A stretch of DNA of 41,926 bases. It comes from Chloroflexi bacterium GWB2_54_36 (GTDB lineage Bacteria; Chloroflexota; Anaerolineae; Anaerolineales; Anaerolineaceae). The notes under the pieces are model-generated. The model was given only the letters and a program-made list of their open reading frames with translations, was not told the DNA's origin and ran no database searches. This document shows, piece after piece, positions 24,458-32,388 of the stretch; positions within the stretch are counted from its first letter, which is position 1; every line of letters begins with the position of its first letter. The translations under genes were made by a program, and so were the position numbers. The stretch is from the NCBI GenBank assembly GCA_001796355.1, contig MGMG01000012.1:1-41926 (forward strand), given 5' to 3'.

Positions 24458-25450
24458 CTACGACCGCTTCAATATTTCCAGGCTGCGCAGTTCAGCCAGG
24501 CGTTGCTCGCCGGCTGCCAATGCCAGGTAGGTTTCAAAGTTGTCCACGCCGTAGATGAACTTATCTAGGAAGGCGGCGAAACGCGCTTCATCTTGCTCGA
24601 CCTCCACCCATTCGGCCAGGTGGCGCTCGTCGGAGAAATATTCGAAGGGCATGTTGCCAGGGTAGCTGCCGAAAGGTACATGGCAGACCGCATCCACCTG
24701 CCAGTAGGGGATGCTGGTTTTGCGCGGGTCGCGGCGGAATTCTTCAGTTTCCACCATGCGCTCGGTGGTGACGATCAGCCTTTTGGAGGCTTTGGCCAGG
24801 TCGAGATCAACAATGCTGGTACCGTCGATCTGGGCATTGCCGTAGATATCTGCCTGATGAACGTGGATGATGCCGATATCCGGGTAGAGGGCCGGCACGG
24901 CCAGCAGCTTTTGCCCGGTAAACGGATCCTCGATCAGCCTGCCGGCGCTGTAGCGCAGGGTGTCGCTGCCGAGCATCACCCGTGCCGGCAGAAAAGGCAC
25001 GCCCATGGCGGCGGCTTTGTAACGCCAGCCAAGCCCGGCGTTGCTCCATTCGGTGGTGCGTACCGCACCGCTTTCCATGAAGCGCCGGCCGTTGGGCGAC
25101 AGCCCGCGGATCTCCAATCCGACCACATAGGCGATGTCGCAGCGGTCGATGACGCGGCCGGCAGCCAGAATTTGAAAATCGTGGGTGGTGGAATGCCCTG
25201 AAAAACCAAGATTATGTTTGCGAGTGCGGACGATTTCGTGCAGCACCGCGGTGGAAAAGCGCACGCTACCAAAACCGCCGGTGGCGATGTAGTCGCCGTC
25301 ATGGATGAAGCGTTCAACTGCTTCCCGGACGCCCATGCGCTTATCGACCATGGCGCGCGACTTATGCCGGAAGAACTCGCGTGCGGCGTTGACATCCGGT
25401 GATTGAAATAATTCGCCAACCGGTTGGATATCGCCTTCCAATTCGATCAT
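24458..25450 (-). CDS. Glutaconate-type CoA-transferase, alpha subunit
   Basis: 330 residues from ATG 25450 (GAGGTG just upstream; a GTG two codons earlier would sit inside this Shine-Dalgarno). GctA-like features are VREAVERFIHDGDYIATGGFG, LGFSGHSTTHDF, ALYPDIGIIHVHQADIYGN and VTTERMVETEEFR. The alpha subunit shapes the pocket; the catalytic Glu is on the beta subunit encoded next. The two genes form a pair separated from the dehydrogenase operon by 102 bp of AT-rich DNA. The donor/acceptor pair is not readable; isovalerate or acetoacetate fits the context. Confidence 0.88.
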   Translation of the reverse strand: MIELEGDIQPVGELFQSPDVNAAREFFRHKSRAMVDKRMGVREAVERFIHDGDYIATGGFGSVRFSTAVLHEIVRTRKHNLGFSGHSTTHDFQILAAGRVIDRCDIAYVVGLEIRGLSPNGRRFMESGAVRTTEWSNAGLGWRYKAAAMGVPFLPARVMLGSDTLRYSAGRLIEDPFTGQKLLAVPALYPDIGIIHVHQADIYGNAQIDGTSIVDLDLAKASKRLIVTTERMVETEEFRRDPRKTSIPYWQVDAVCHVPFGSYPGNMPFEYFSDERHLAEWVEVEQDEARFAAFLDKFIYGVDNFETYLALAAGEQRLAELRSLEILKRS

Positions 25451-25880
25451 GCGCACCTCGGTTATGCACAGGGAGTGGTGATGGCGGCAGCGGTATGTTT
25501 AGATTGTGTACTATTCTTATAATTTTAGCAAAGAAACGTAAATTAATCACGCAATCTTGCGGGGGAAAAGAGCGGAATTGATTCCTGGGTGTGGTGCAGC
25601 GCCGTTGCGCCTTACCATCCTGTCATCGAGCGAACGGAGTGAGCGTGGCGACCTGCATTTAGCAATAAGCTATCCGATAAATGGATGGACTGCCCATTTG
25701 ACCAACGCAGATTGCCGCGACCTCTTCGAGGTCTGGCAATGACAAAAAAAGAGCGTATTGGATGCATAAACCGCCAGGTCGTTCTCTACTGGAACTATTC
25801 TAATCAGCATGGCGTCTTGAGTGTGGCAGGATGCTGCCTGAAAAAACACTTTTGTACCGGCTCGATTTTGAGGAGGAGCC
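25451..25880. other. Intergenic gap with a TGTCAT-bounded repeat, no gene seen
   Basis: It separates the CoA-transferase pair (minus) from the LysM gene (plus), so promoters of both must lie here; I see no pair of boxes close enough to consensus to name. It contains the repeat at 25621-25744. Open frames in it have no ribosome binding site. Confidence 0.5.
25621..25744. repeat. Intergenic element with TGTCAT...ATGACA ends, copy 1
   Basis: The 124-bp stretch starts TGTCATCGAG and ends GGCAATGACA, an imperfect inverted pair. It shares the internal ACGCAGATTGC with the better-preserved copy at 41482-41611. It looks like a dispersed REP-like or MITE-like element. Confidence 0.5.
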
Positions 25881-27032
25881 ATGAAAAGTATGCTATTTGC
25901 CTTAATCATTGGTGTTTTGCTGGCTGGCAGTTTAGGCGCCAGCCCCGCCGCTGCCCAGTCGACCTGCGGCACGACTTACACCGTCCAGAAAGGCGATTAT
26001 TTGAATTCGATTGCCAGAAAATGCAGCACGACTGCTTCGGCCATTCTGGCAGTCAACCCCGGTATCAAAAACTGGAATATCATCTTCCCTGGCCAGTTAC
26101 TTAAGCTGCCAGCCGGTACACAGCCTTCCGCGGTAGCCGGCTCGGTCTATATCGTCAAACCCGGCGACACCCTGAGCGGGATTGCAGCGCTGTTTAAAGT
26201 ATCGCTGTCGAGCATCCTCAAGGTTAATGCGAGCATTACTAACGCCAATCGGATTGAAAAAGGCCAGCAGATCAAACTGCCTGAAGGCGCTGCCCAGGTG
26301 CGCACAGCAGGTATCACCCCCGCCAGCGGCAAAGCTGGAGACGGGATCACCCTCGGAGCAACCGGTTTCAAACCCAACAGTGAAGTGGACATCCGTTTTG
26401 GCCTGACCGAGAGCGCGACCGAATCGATCGTCAAGGTGACCACCGACAGCCGCGGCGCAGTGCTGCAGAAGGTCAACGTGCCGACCACGGCTCAAACCGG
26501 CAAGGCCTATGTATTCGTAGTGCGTTCCACCGCCAACACGGCTGAAACAGCTGTATCCAACGCCTTCACCGTAGGTGAGACTGCTTCGGACAAGAAAGAA
26601 TACGTAGTCGTGCGCGGCGACTCGCTGCGTAAAATTGCTGACCGCTTCGACTCCACGGTGGCTGCCATCCTGGCGCTCAACCCGAAGATCACCAACCCTA
26701 ACCTGATCCTGGTAGGGCAGCGCATCACGATCCCAGTCGGTCAATCCGGCGCTGCTGTGTCCTTGATCCCCACCACCGGCACTGCTGGCAGCAAAATTAC
26801 AGTGGTTGCCGACGGCTTCCCGGTCAACCAGAATGTGGATGTGCGGCTGGAACTGCAAGGGACAAGCACAGTAGTGGTGGTGGACGGCAAGACCGATGTG
26901 TCCGGCTACATGAAGATTGAGGTCACGCTGCCAAGCAGCGCCAAAGCCGGCGAGAAATGGCTGGTGCGGGTTATCACCAGCGACCTGGCGAAAGCGGTCG
27001 AAGCGGTTTCCGGGACCTTTACCATCAAATAA
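25881..27032 (+). CDS. Secreted protein with three LysM domains
   Basis: 383 residues; strong AGGAGGA before the ATG. Signal peptide 1-26 (ending PAAAQ). LysM domains lie at about 30-78 (TYTVQKGDYLNSIARKC), 91-137 (YIVKPGDTLSGIAALF) and 239-285 (YVVVRGDSLRKIADRF). Two beta-sandwich modules of similar design follow the second and third LysM (about 142-227 and 293-383; both have a PTTG/PASGKAG start and a KAG..V.V end). LysM binds N-acetylglucosamine polymers such as peptidoglycan. No hydrolase domain is fused, so it is probably a wall-binding structural or tethering protein. A 93-bp inverted-repeat element that ends in TTTT begins 18 bp after the stop and may terminate it. Confidence 0.92.
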   Translation: MKSMLFALIIGVLLAGSLGASPAAAQSTCGTTYTVQKGDYLNSIARKCSTTASAILAVNPGIKNWNIIFPGQLLKLPAGTQPSAVAGSVYIVKPGDTLSGIAALFKVSLSSILKVNASITNANRIEKGQQIKLPEGAAQVRTAGITPASGKAGDGITLGATGFKPNSEVDIRFGLTESATESIVKVTTDSRGAVLQKVNVPTTAQTGKAYVFVVRSTANTAETAVSNAFTVGETASDKKEYVVVRGDSLRKIADRFDSTVAAILALNPKITNPNLILVGQRITIPVGQSGAAVSLIPTTGTAGSKITVVADGFPVNQNVDVRLELQGTSTVVVVDGKTDVSGYMKIEVTLPSSAKAGEKWLVRVITSDLAKAVEAVSGTFTIK

Positions 27033-27050
27033 AGCGCCCTTCACCTTACC

Positions 27051-27143
27051 GGGGCTATCCCAAAAGCGGTAGGGGACGGGTTCCACCCCGTCCCGTAAAT
27101 ATGGGAATGAAAAATGACAAATGATTTCTTTTGGGATAGCCCC
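27051..27143 (+). repeat. MITE-like element with 16-bp perfect terminal inverted repeats, copy 1
   Basis: GGGGCTATCCCAAAAG (27051-27066) is exactly complementary to CTTTTGGGATAGCCCC (27128-27143). The interior GGTTCCACCCCGTCCC and AATGACAAAT is shared with the second copy at 41295-41413. The end is followed by TTTTATT, so the long hairpin can act as an intrinsic terminator for the LysM gene. No transposase is encoded. Confidence 0.8.
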
Positions 27144-27149
27144 TTTTAT

Positions 27150-27276
27150 TGTCATGCTGCCCGCTCTCACAGAGCACCCTTCGGGTGGGACACTCTGTGA
27201 GTGAACGCAGTGAAGCATCTTGAAGCCAATTAAACCAGACCCTTCGCTTCGCAAAAAGCGCTCGCTCAGGTTGACA
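27150..27276. repeat. Intergenic element with TGTCATGCTG...TTGACA ends
   Basis: It begins TGTCATGCTG and ends CTCAGGTTGACA, with AACGCAGTGAAGCATCTT and CAGACCCTTCGCTTCGC inside. This is a layout seen in dispersed bacterial intergenic repeats that read as inverted halves. It directly follows the 93-bp element. Only one copy is in the window, so the call rests on the paired ends. Confidence 0.4.
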
Positions 27277-27305
27277 ACCTCAGCCTGTAATCTATTGGGG
27301 TTGTC

Positions 27306-30038
27306 TCAAGTTAAAATGACAATTTTTCCGCTCGAGCCGTCCAGCCGGATGCGCATGCCGGTTTTCAGACGGGTGGTGGCCTGGTCCACGCCGACCACTG
27401 CCGGGATGCCGTATTCGCGCGCCACGACCGCGCCGTGCGTCATCATGCCGCCGACCTCCATGATCAAGCCGCCGGCGGTCAGAAAGAGCGGGGTCCAGGA
27501 CGGGTCGGTGCCCGGGCAAACCATAATTTCCCCAGGAAGTAAACCGGCCTGATGCGGATTCAGCACCACGTGCACAAGTCCCTCCACGCTGCCAGGCGAG
27601 ACCGGGCTGCCTGCCAGGCTGTCAGCCCCCGCTGCGGCGTTGATTCCGGCATAAAAAGCCCGCCCGTCGCTGAGCAGCAGGCGCGGAATCTGGCGGCGGT
27701 GCATTTCGAGGTCATAAGCGTGCCGGCGGCTGACGATGCGCTCTCGCAGAACCGGCGACCCGCCCCCTTTAGCCAGTTCATCCAGCTCTTTATAGTTCAG
27801 GAAAAACAGATCATCAGCCCGATCGATTTCTCCGTCAGCAGCCAATTCCTTCCCACAGGAGAGCAGCTCCTGTCGGATGAGATTGAACAACCGCACGGCG
27901 AAAAATTTTGGGTTTTCGCGCATGCCGAGCAGTTGGCGCATGCGGCTGGTGAAAAAGCTTGCCAACCTGGCTTTAAACCAGCCGCCGCGGCTGGCGCGCA
28001 GGCGGGCGGTCAATTGCTCCAGCGCAACCAGGGCAGAATCAGCGCTGCGCTGGAAAATGATATCCGGCGCCTGGGCAGGATCCTGAATTTTCAAGTAGCC
28101 AACCAGCGCTTCGATCACCGGTGTCGGGTTTTCAACCCAGCGCTCGCGCCCGAGATCAATTTCTGCCAACCCGCGCCCGCCGTAAAGGTCAATAAACGGT
28201 TGAAGCGCAGCTTTGGCGCTTGAAATGATTGACCCATCCTTCCAGGCATTGCCTAATTCCTCTGGCGTCCTGGATTGGAAGTATTGCAGCAAACTTGCAT
28301 CCCGTTGGATCCCCTGAGCGGTTTGCCAGAGGATTAAATCCATTTCAGTGGTCGGGTTGTGCGGCACCCCGCGGGTGATTTCCAATACCAGGTTGCGGTT
28401 GGCTTGTTTCCCGCTGTCGCTCTCACTCCCGGGCAGGCTGTCAGCCAGTTTGTTGAGCGCGTTGAGCGAAGCCATTCCACCGGCAACGCCGGAGACAAAG
28501 CGCAGAAAGGTGGGTGGCAGCCGATGGACGACGATATCCGGCAGCAAACCAGCTACCCGCGCGAGTCGGGCGCGGCCGGTCTGGTTAATTGCGGCAATAT
28601 TCGCCTTGATTTCATCCAGCAGCTTCTCGCCGTCCGCGACGAGTGCTGCCCGCCGGCGGGATGGGGCGGCGAGATTGAGAAGTACGTTCCAGGCCAGCGG
28701 AATCACCAGATGCGCAATCTGTCGCCGCGCCCGCCAACTGATGCCTGACCGTCCGGGCCGCAAGCGCGGGTCATCCCAAATTTCGATTACCGCCTGCTGG
28801 ACGCTTGGCTCGATCATTCCCAAACCGGCGCGAACCAGTCTGCGGCCAATCGAGTTGCGCATGGGCGTGGTTATATTCATCCAAAGCCGCTCACCGGCAG
28901 TAAAAACGATGGTCTGGGTCTCGGCTGTGACGCGAAAATTCAACAACCCGGCTGCGATGGACACGATCCAGTACATGGTATCCCTGCCAAGCGGGGTGAT
29001 GGGCGCCAGCAAACCTTGAATGGCGCCGAACGATGCCATGACCTTCAACGGTTCGGCCGGCATGCCTTCCGGTGTGGGAAAAAGCGAGGTGACCGGGCGC
29101 GACTGCAGGATATATAAGCGGTTGCCAGCCCAGGCCCATTCGATGTCCTGCGGCAGGCCGTAATGGTCTTCAATTTGCCGGCCGAGGCGCGCCAGGTTTA
29201 ATATTTGCTCGTCCGGCAAGGCTTGCTGGCGGCTGCGATCCGCTTCCTGCCAGGAGGTACCGCCGCCAGCCTGACCGTGCAGCGCTTTGGCTTTAGCGCC
29301 CAGGTTCTTGCGAATGATCTTTTCTGCAAAGGCATCCACGATATAGTGGTCAGGCTCGACCTGGCCGGACACCAGCGCCTCGCCTAACCCAAAGGCGGCA
29401 TCCACCGCCATTTCACTGCGCAGCCCGGTCAACGGATTGGCAGTGAATAGTACTCCGGATACATCACTGGACACCATGCGCTGCACCACCACCGCCAACG
29501 CCAGACCAGAGTGCGAAATGCCGTTGTGGGTGCGGTAACCGATGGCGCGGGCGGTCCACAGGGAGCTCCAGCAATTCATCACCGCATTCCGCAGCGCCGA
29601 ATCATCGATGATGTTGAGGTAAGTATCCTGCTGACCGGCAAAGGAAAGCTCAAGCGTATCCTCTGCAGTGGCAGAAGAGCGCACCGCTACCGGCGGCATT
29701 CCAAGCGCTGCATAGGCAAAATGCAGGTCAGCTTCCAGCGGCGGGGGCATTCGACCGGCAGCAAAAAGCGCTCGGATTTGCTGTGAGGATGCCTCCAACG
29801 CGTCCGGGTCAAGCGAAGCGTCAGCCGGCAAGGCTGCCAGAATACTTTCCTCCAACTGATTGGCAGCAATAAAGTCGCGATAGGCCTGGGTGGTGAGGAT
29901 GAAGCCGTCGGGAACCGGCAGGCCAGCTTGCGCCAGCCGCGCCAGATTGGCTCCTTTGCCGCCCGCCAGTGCCGTCCAATCTGCCGGGGTGAGGTTCTGA
30001 GCATAAAAATTAATAATCCAACCCGCGGATTCAGGCAT
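27306..30038 (-). CDS. PEP-synthase/rifampin-phosphotransferase-like enzyme
   Basis: 910 residues. The N-terminal ATP-grasp domain of the PPDK/PEP-synthase family is clear: GGKGANLARLAQAGLPVPDGF, AVRSSATAEDTLELSFAGQQ, SGVLFTANPLTG, and IEWAWAGNRLYILQSRPVT closing it at about 325. The C-terminal swivelling domain has the phospho-carrier GGMMTHGAVVAREYGIPAVVG with His868. The middle (about 330-800) lacks the TIM barrel of PEP synthase and resembles the substrate-binding region of rifampin phosphotransferase, whose length (about 870) also fits. It should therefore phosphorylate an unknown acceptor rather than make PEP. The receiver-PP2C gene ends 59 bp upstream on the same strand. Confidence 0.88.
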   Translation of the reverse strand: MPESAGWIINFYAQNLTPADWTALAGGKGANLARLAQAGLPVPDGFILTTQAYRDFIAANQLEESILAALPADASLDPDALEASSQQIRALFAAGRMPPPLEADLHFAYAALGMPPVAVRSSATAEDTLELSFAGQQDTYLNIIDDSALRNAVMNCWSSLWTARAIGYRTHNGISHSGLALAVVVQRMVSSDVSGVLFTANPLTGLRSEMAVDAAFGLGEALVSGQVEPDHYIVDAFAEKIIRKNLGAKAKALHGQAGGGTSWQEADRSRQQALPDEQILNLARLGRQIEDHYGLPQDIEWAWAGNRLYILQSRPVTSLFPTPEGMPAEPLKVMASFGAIQGLLAPITPLGRDTMYWIVSIAAGLLNFRVTAETQTIVFTAGERLWMNITTPMRNSIGRRLVRAGLGMIEPSVQQAVIEIWDDPRLRPGRSGISWRARRQIAHLVIPLAWNVLLNLAAPSRRRAALVADGEKLLDEIKANIAAINQTGRARLARVAGLLPDIVVHRLPPTFLRFVSGVAGGMASLNALNKLADSLPGSESDSGKQANRNLVLEITRGVPHNPTTEMDLILWQTAQGIQRDASLLQYFQSRTPEELGNAWKDGSIISSAKAALQPFIDLYGGRGLAEIDLGRERWVENPTPVIEALVGYLKIQDPAQAPDIIFQRSADSALVALEQLTARLRASRGGWFKARLASFFTSRMRQLLGMRENPKFFAVRLFNLIRQELLSCGKELAADGEIDRADDLFFLNYKELDELAKGGGSPVLRERIVSRRHAYDLEMHRRQIPRLLLSDGRAFYAGINAAAGADSLAGSPVSPGSVEGLVHVVLNPHQAGLLPGEIMVCPGTDPSWTPLFLTAGGLIMEVGGMMTHGAVVAREYGIPAVVGVDQATTRLKTGMRIRLDGSSGKIVILT

Positions 30039-30097
30039 GGGGCAGTCCTATCGATTTACGAGGATGGGAGAATGTGAATAACGCTTACGCTTCGCGC

Positions 30098-31348
30098 CTA
30101 CGCCTCTCGGCGTAACACAATAAGGGCAATATCATCCTGGCGTGGGGTGCCGCCGACAAAGGTGTGAACTTCTTCCAACAACAAATGCTTGATATCGGTC
30201 ACGCTGCGGTGGGTGTTGGAAAGCACCAGGTCAAGCAGGCGGTCCTCACCGAACATCACCCCGTCCGGGTTGGCGGCTTCGGTGATCCCATCGGTGTACA
30301 GCACCAGCAGGTCGCTGGGCGCCAGTTTGACGATTTTTTGCGTCCAGCGCCCGGTCTCGCTGGCGCCCAGAGCCATGCCGGTCGTGCGCAGCGCCTGAAT
30401 CGGGTTTTTACCGTGCGGGTTGCCGATGATATAACCTGGCGGGTGCCCGGCGTTGGTATAGATCAAGCGGCCGGTGTTTTGTTCCAGGATGCCGAAGAAC
30501 GCGGTGACGAACATCGAGCCGCGCGTGTCGGTCAAAATACGCTCGTTGACCGCGCTCATGGTCAGGGATGGCAGGGTGGGAAAGCGCGCCGCGTAGGTAC
30601 GCATCAGCGAGCTGGAGAGCGCCATAAACAAGGCTGCACCCATGCCCTTGTCTGAAACGTCCGCGATCACCAGCCCCCATTTTTGTTGGGTGAGCGGGAT
30701 GAAGTCGTAGAAATCGCCCGAGGTTTCACGCGCCGGCTCCAATTCGGCTGATATGTCCCAACCGGACAGTACCGGCGCTTTTTCGGGCAGGATGTCCGCC
30801 TGGATTTTGCCGGCCATGTACAACTCGCGCGCCATAAGATCGCCGGCGCGCGCTGGCGCCGTCACGACCGATGAGGTTGGCGATTTTAACGTAGAAACTC
30901 CTGCCCGACTGGATTTGGGAAGGGAGGGGTCAGACGGAGCAGCTTCAACACGCAGAACCGGGGGAAGCGGTTCGCGCCGTACCCGGTCAAAGGCGGCTTT
31001 GAACTCCTCTTCCGAGACATCGCGCGAGATGACGAACAACCGCTCGGCTGCCAGGTCTTCAAGCCCGGGGTCTTCATCCGGACAACTGTGCAGAAGGATG
31101 ATGCGGACCTGGCCGCATTCCTGATGTATCGCGCTGGCTATTTTGCGAGCTTCCAGCGCATCCTTCAAATCGAGCAGCAGCAGGTCCGGCTGGGTCAATT
31201 TGCACAGTTGGAAAGCATCGTCGCCATTCTGGGCTTCGCCTACCAGTTGCACGCCTTTGATGGTTTGCAGAACATTGACCATGCCCCGTAGGAAAATGGG
31301 CTGGTCACACGCAGTTGTCACGCGCAGGGGTTGGTTCGATTCGCTCAT
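30098..31348 (-). CDS. Receiver-domain protein with PP2C (RsbU/SpoIIE-type) phosphatase
   Basis: 416 residues from ATG 31348 (the frame extends one TTG codon further). The N-terminal receiver domain (about 8-125) has the phospho-acceptor Asp60 in LLLLDLKD. After a Ser/Pro linker the C-terminal phosphatase (about 185-415) has the metal motifs: ETSGDFYDFI, LVIADVSDKGMGAALFM, YTNAGHPPGY, LYTDGITEAANPDG and DDIALIVLR. Such proteins dephosphorylate anti-sigma-factor antagonists in partner-switching pathways, under control of a histidine kinase. No anti-sigma or STAS gene is in the window. It is probably co-transcribed with the RPH-like gene downstream. Confidence 0.92.
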   Translation of the reverse strand: MSESNQPLRVTTACDQPIFLRGMVNVLQTIKGVQLVGEAQNGDDAFQLCKLTQPDLLLLDLKDALEARKIASAIHQECGQVRIILLHSCPDEDPGLEDLAAERLFVISRDVSEEEFKAAFDRVRREPLPPVLRVEAAPSDPSLPKSSRAGVSTLKSPTSSVVTAPARAGDLMARELYMAGKIQADILPEKAPVLSGWDISAELEPARETSGDFYDFIPLTQQKWGLVIADVSDKGMGAALFMALSSSLMRTYAARFPTLPSLTMSAVNERILTDTRGSMFVTAFFGILEQNTGRLIYTNAGHPPGYIIGNPHGKNPIQALRTTGMALGASETGRWTQKIVKLAPSDLLVLYTDGITEAANPDGVMFGEDRLLDLVLSNTHRSVTDIKHLLLEEVHTFVGGTPRQDDIALIVLRREA

Positions 31349-31885
31349 CAAGGGTATTTAGGCTTCCATCGTGCGGGTTGATATGGATACCCCCGTTGAT
31401 TTTACACGATAGTAGGCTGAGCCAACCGGCTTTCCCTGGATGAAAATCTTAAAATAATAAGTTCAGGGGCGGACAGATGGAGACCGTCCTTGAAACTTCA
31501 GCTGCTCGATGTGTAGAAAACGCCATCGTTCGGGCGGGTAAGATCTTAACTGCGTGGGCAGGTTTTTGTAGAGTTGTGGAATGGCGGTAGGGATAACACC
31601 TGTCAGAAACGTGGTAGGCTGGATTGTTTTCCCCAGAAAACAGATAATCGGTATTAAATTCCTCTCCCTGGAGGGAGAGGTTAGGTGAGGGTGATCATGA
31701 GCCATGGTACCGTGGGTCTGATGGTAAGAATTGCTCGTGACACAAAGGGTTTGACCCCCGCACCCAGCCTCCCCTCGAAAAAACCGGGGAGAGGAGTTGC
31801 ATAATGTGCTGCCTTAGACAATGGCATGACCAGGTAAACATTTGTATCCTTGCAAGACAGAATTCTTGCAAGACTGGTTCGATAT
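31349..31885. other. Intergenic gap with hairpins and paired palindromes, no gene seen
   Basis: Short open frames here have no ribosome binding site or recognisable product. It holds a CCTCTCCC-TGGA-GGGAGAGG hairpin (about 31662-31681), a CTCCCC...CGGGGAG hairpin near 31770-31795, and two CTTGCAAGAC copies (31849-31858, 31865-31874). Confidence 0.5.
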
Positions 31886-32221
31886 TTAACTTGGATTGGC
31901 CGGGGGTTCAGCCGGTGTTTCTTTCTTTTCTTCCATGACGCGCTGAGACGAGCGAGTGTTTTCCTCGATAGCCAGTAGCAATGCAATCACTTCGCCGGCG
32001 CCGTAGAGAAAAATCCCACCCAGCAGGCCGCTCAGGAAAATACTGACACCGCCGTAACCCATCATGCCGCCATAACTCCAGCGGTCCATCATGCCAAAAC
32101 CGCGTCCAAAGCCGGCAACCAGGCCGGCGATGCCGGCGATCAAGGCAGTGATCAATACCAGCACGCCCAGAATTCTAAATATCCAAACGATGACGTGTAA
32201 AACCGGAAACTTATTTTGCAT
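31886..32221 (-). CDS. Small membrane protein, function unknown
   Basis: 111 residues from ATG 32221, which has GGAGGGTGACT directly upstream; the frame extends further but the strong Shine-Dalgarno decides the start. Two transmembrane segments are visible (about 8-36, VIVWIFRILGVLVLITALIAGIAGLVAG, and about 58-86 after a Gly/Met/Tyr-rich loop). The hydrophilic tail EKKETPAEPPANPS is probably cytoplasmic. I do not recognise a family. It diverges from the M29 aminopeptidase gene. Confidence 0.8.
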   Translation of the reverse strand: MQNKFPVLHVIVWIFRILGVLVLITALIAGIAGLVAGFGRGFGMMDRWSYGGMMGYGGVSIFLSGLLGGIFLYGAGEVIALLLAIEENTRSSQRVMEEKKETPAEPPANPS

Positions 32222-32388
32222 AGTCACCCTCCATTCACGATATCCTGCATCTACTATACCCCATTCGCCGACTGGATACAATTTTTCCAGCCGCACACTT
32301 ACCTTTTTCACAGACGGCAGCCGTCAAGCGTTGAGCGGTATGCGATATAATTTTCCTAAGCACCAAAAAATCCATCCGGGAGAGAACA

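Noticed and set aside
25685-26104. 139-codon ORF overlapping the start of the LysM gene
   Set aside because: It runs through a repeat element and out of frame into the LysM signal peptide; no ribosome binding site.
26097-27254. 385-codon ORF antisense to the LysM gene
   Set aside because: The LysM frame has signal peptide, domains and a strong ribosome binding site; the antisense product is Gly/His/Arg-rich with no recognisable fold.
31662-31795. Two GC-rich hairpins as terminators
   Set aside because: CCTCTCCC/GGGAGAGG and CTCCCC/GGGGAG stems are real, but neither has a T-run and no gene ends nearby on the fitting strand except at 31886; they look like dispersed repeats.
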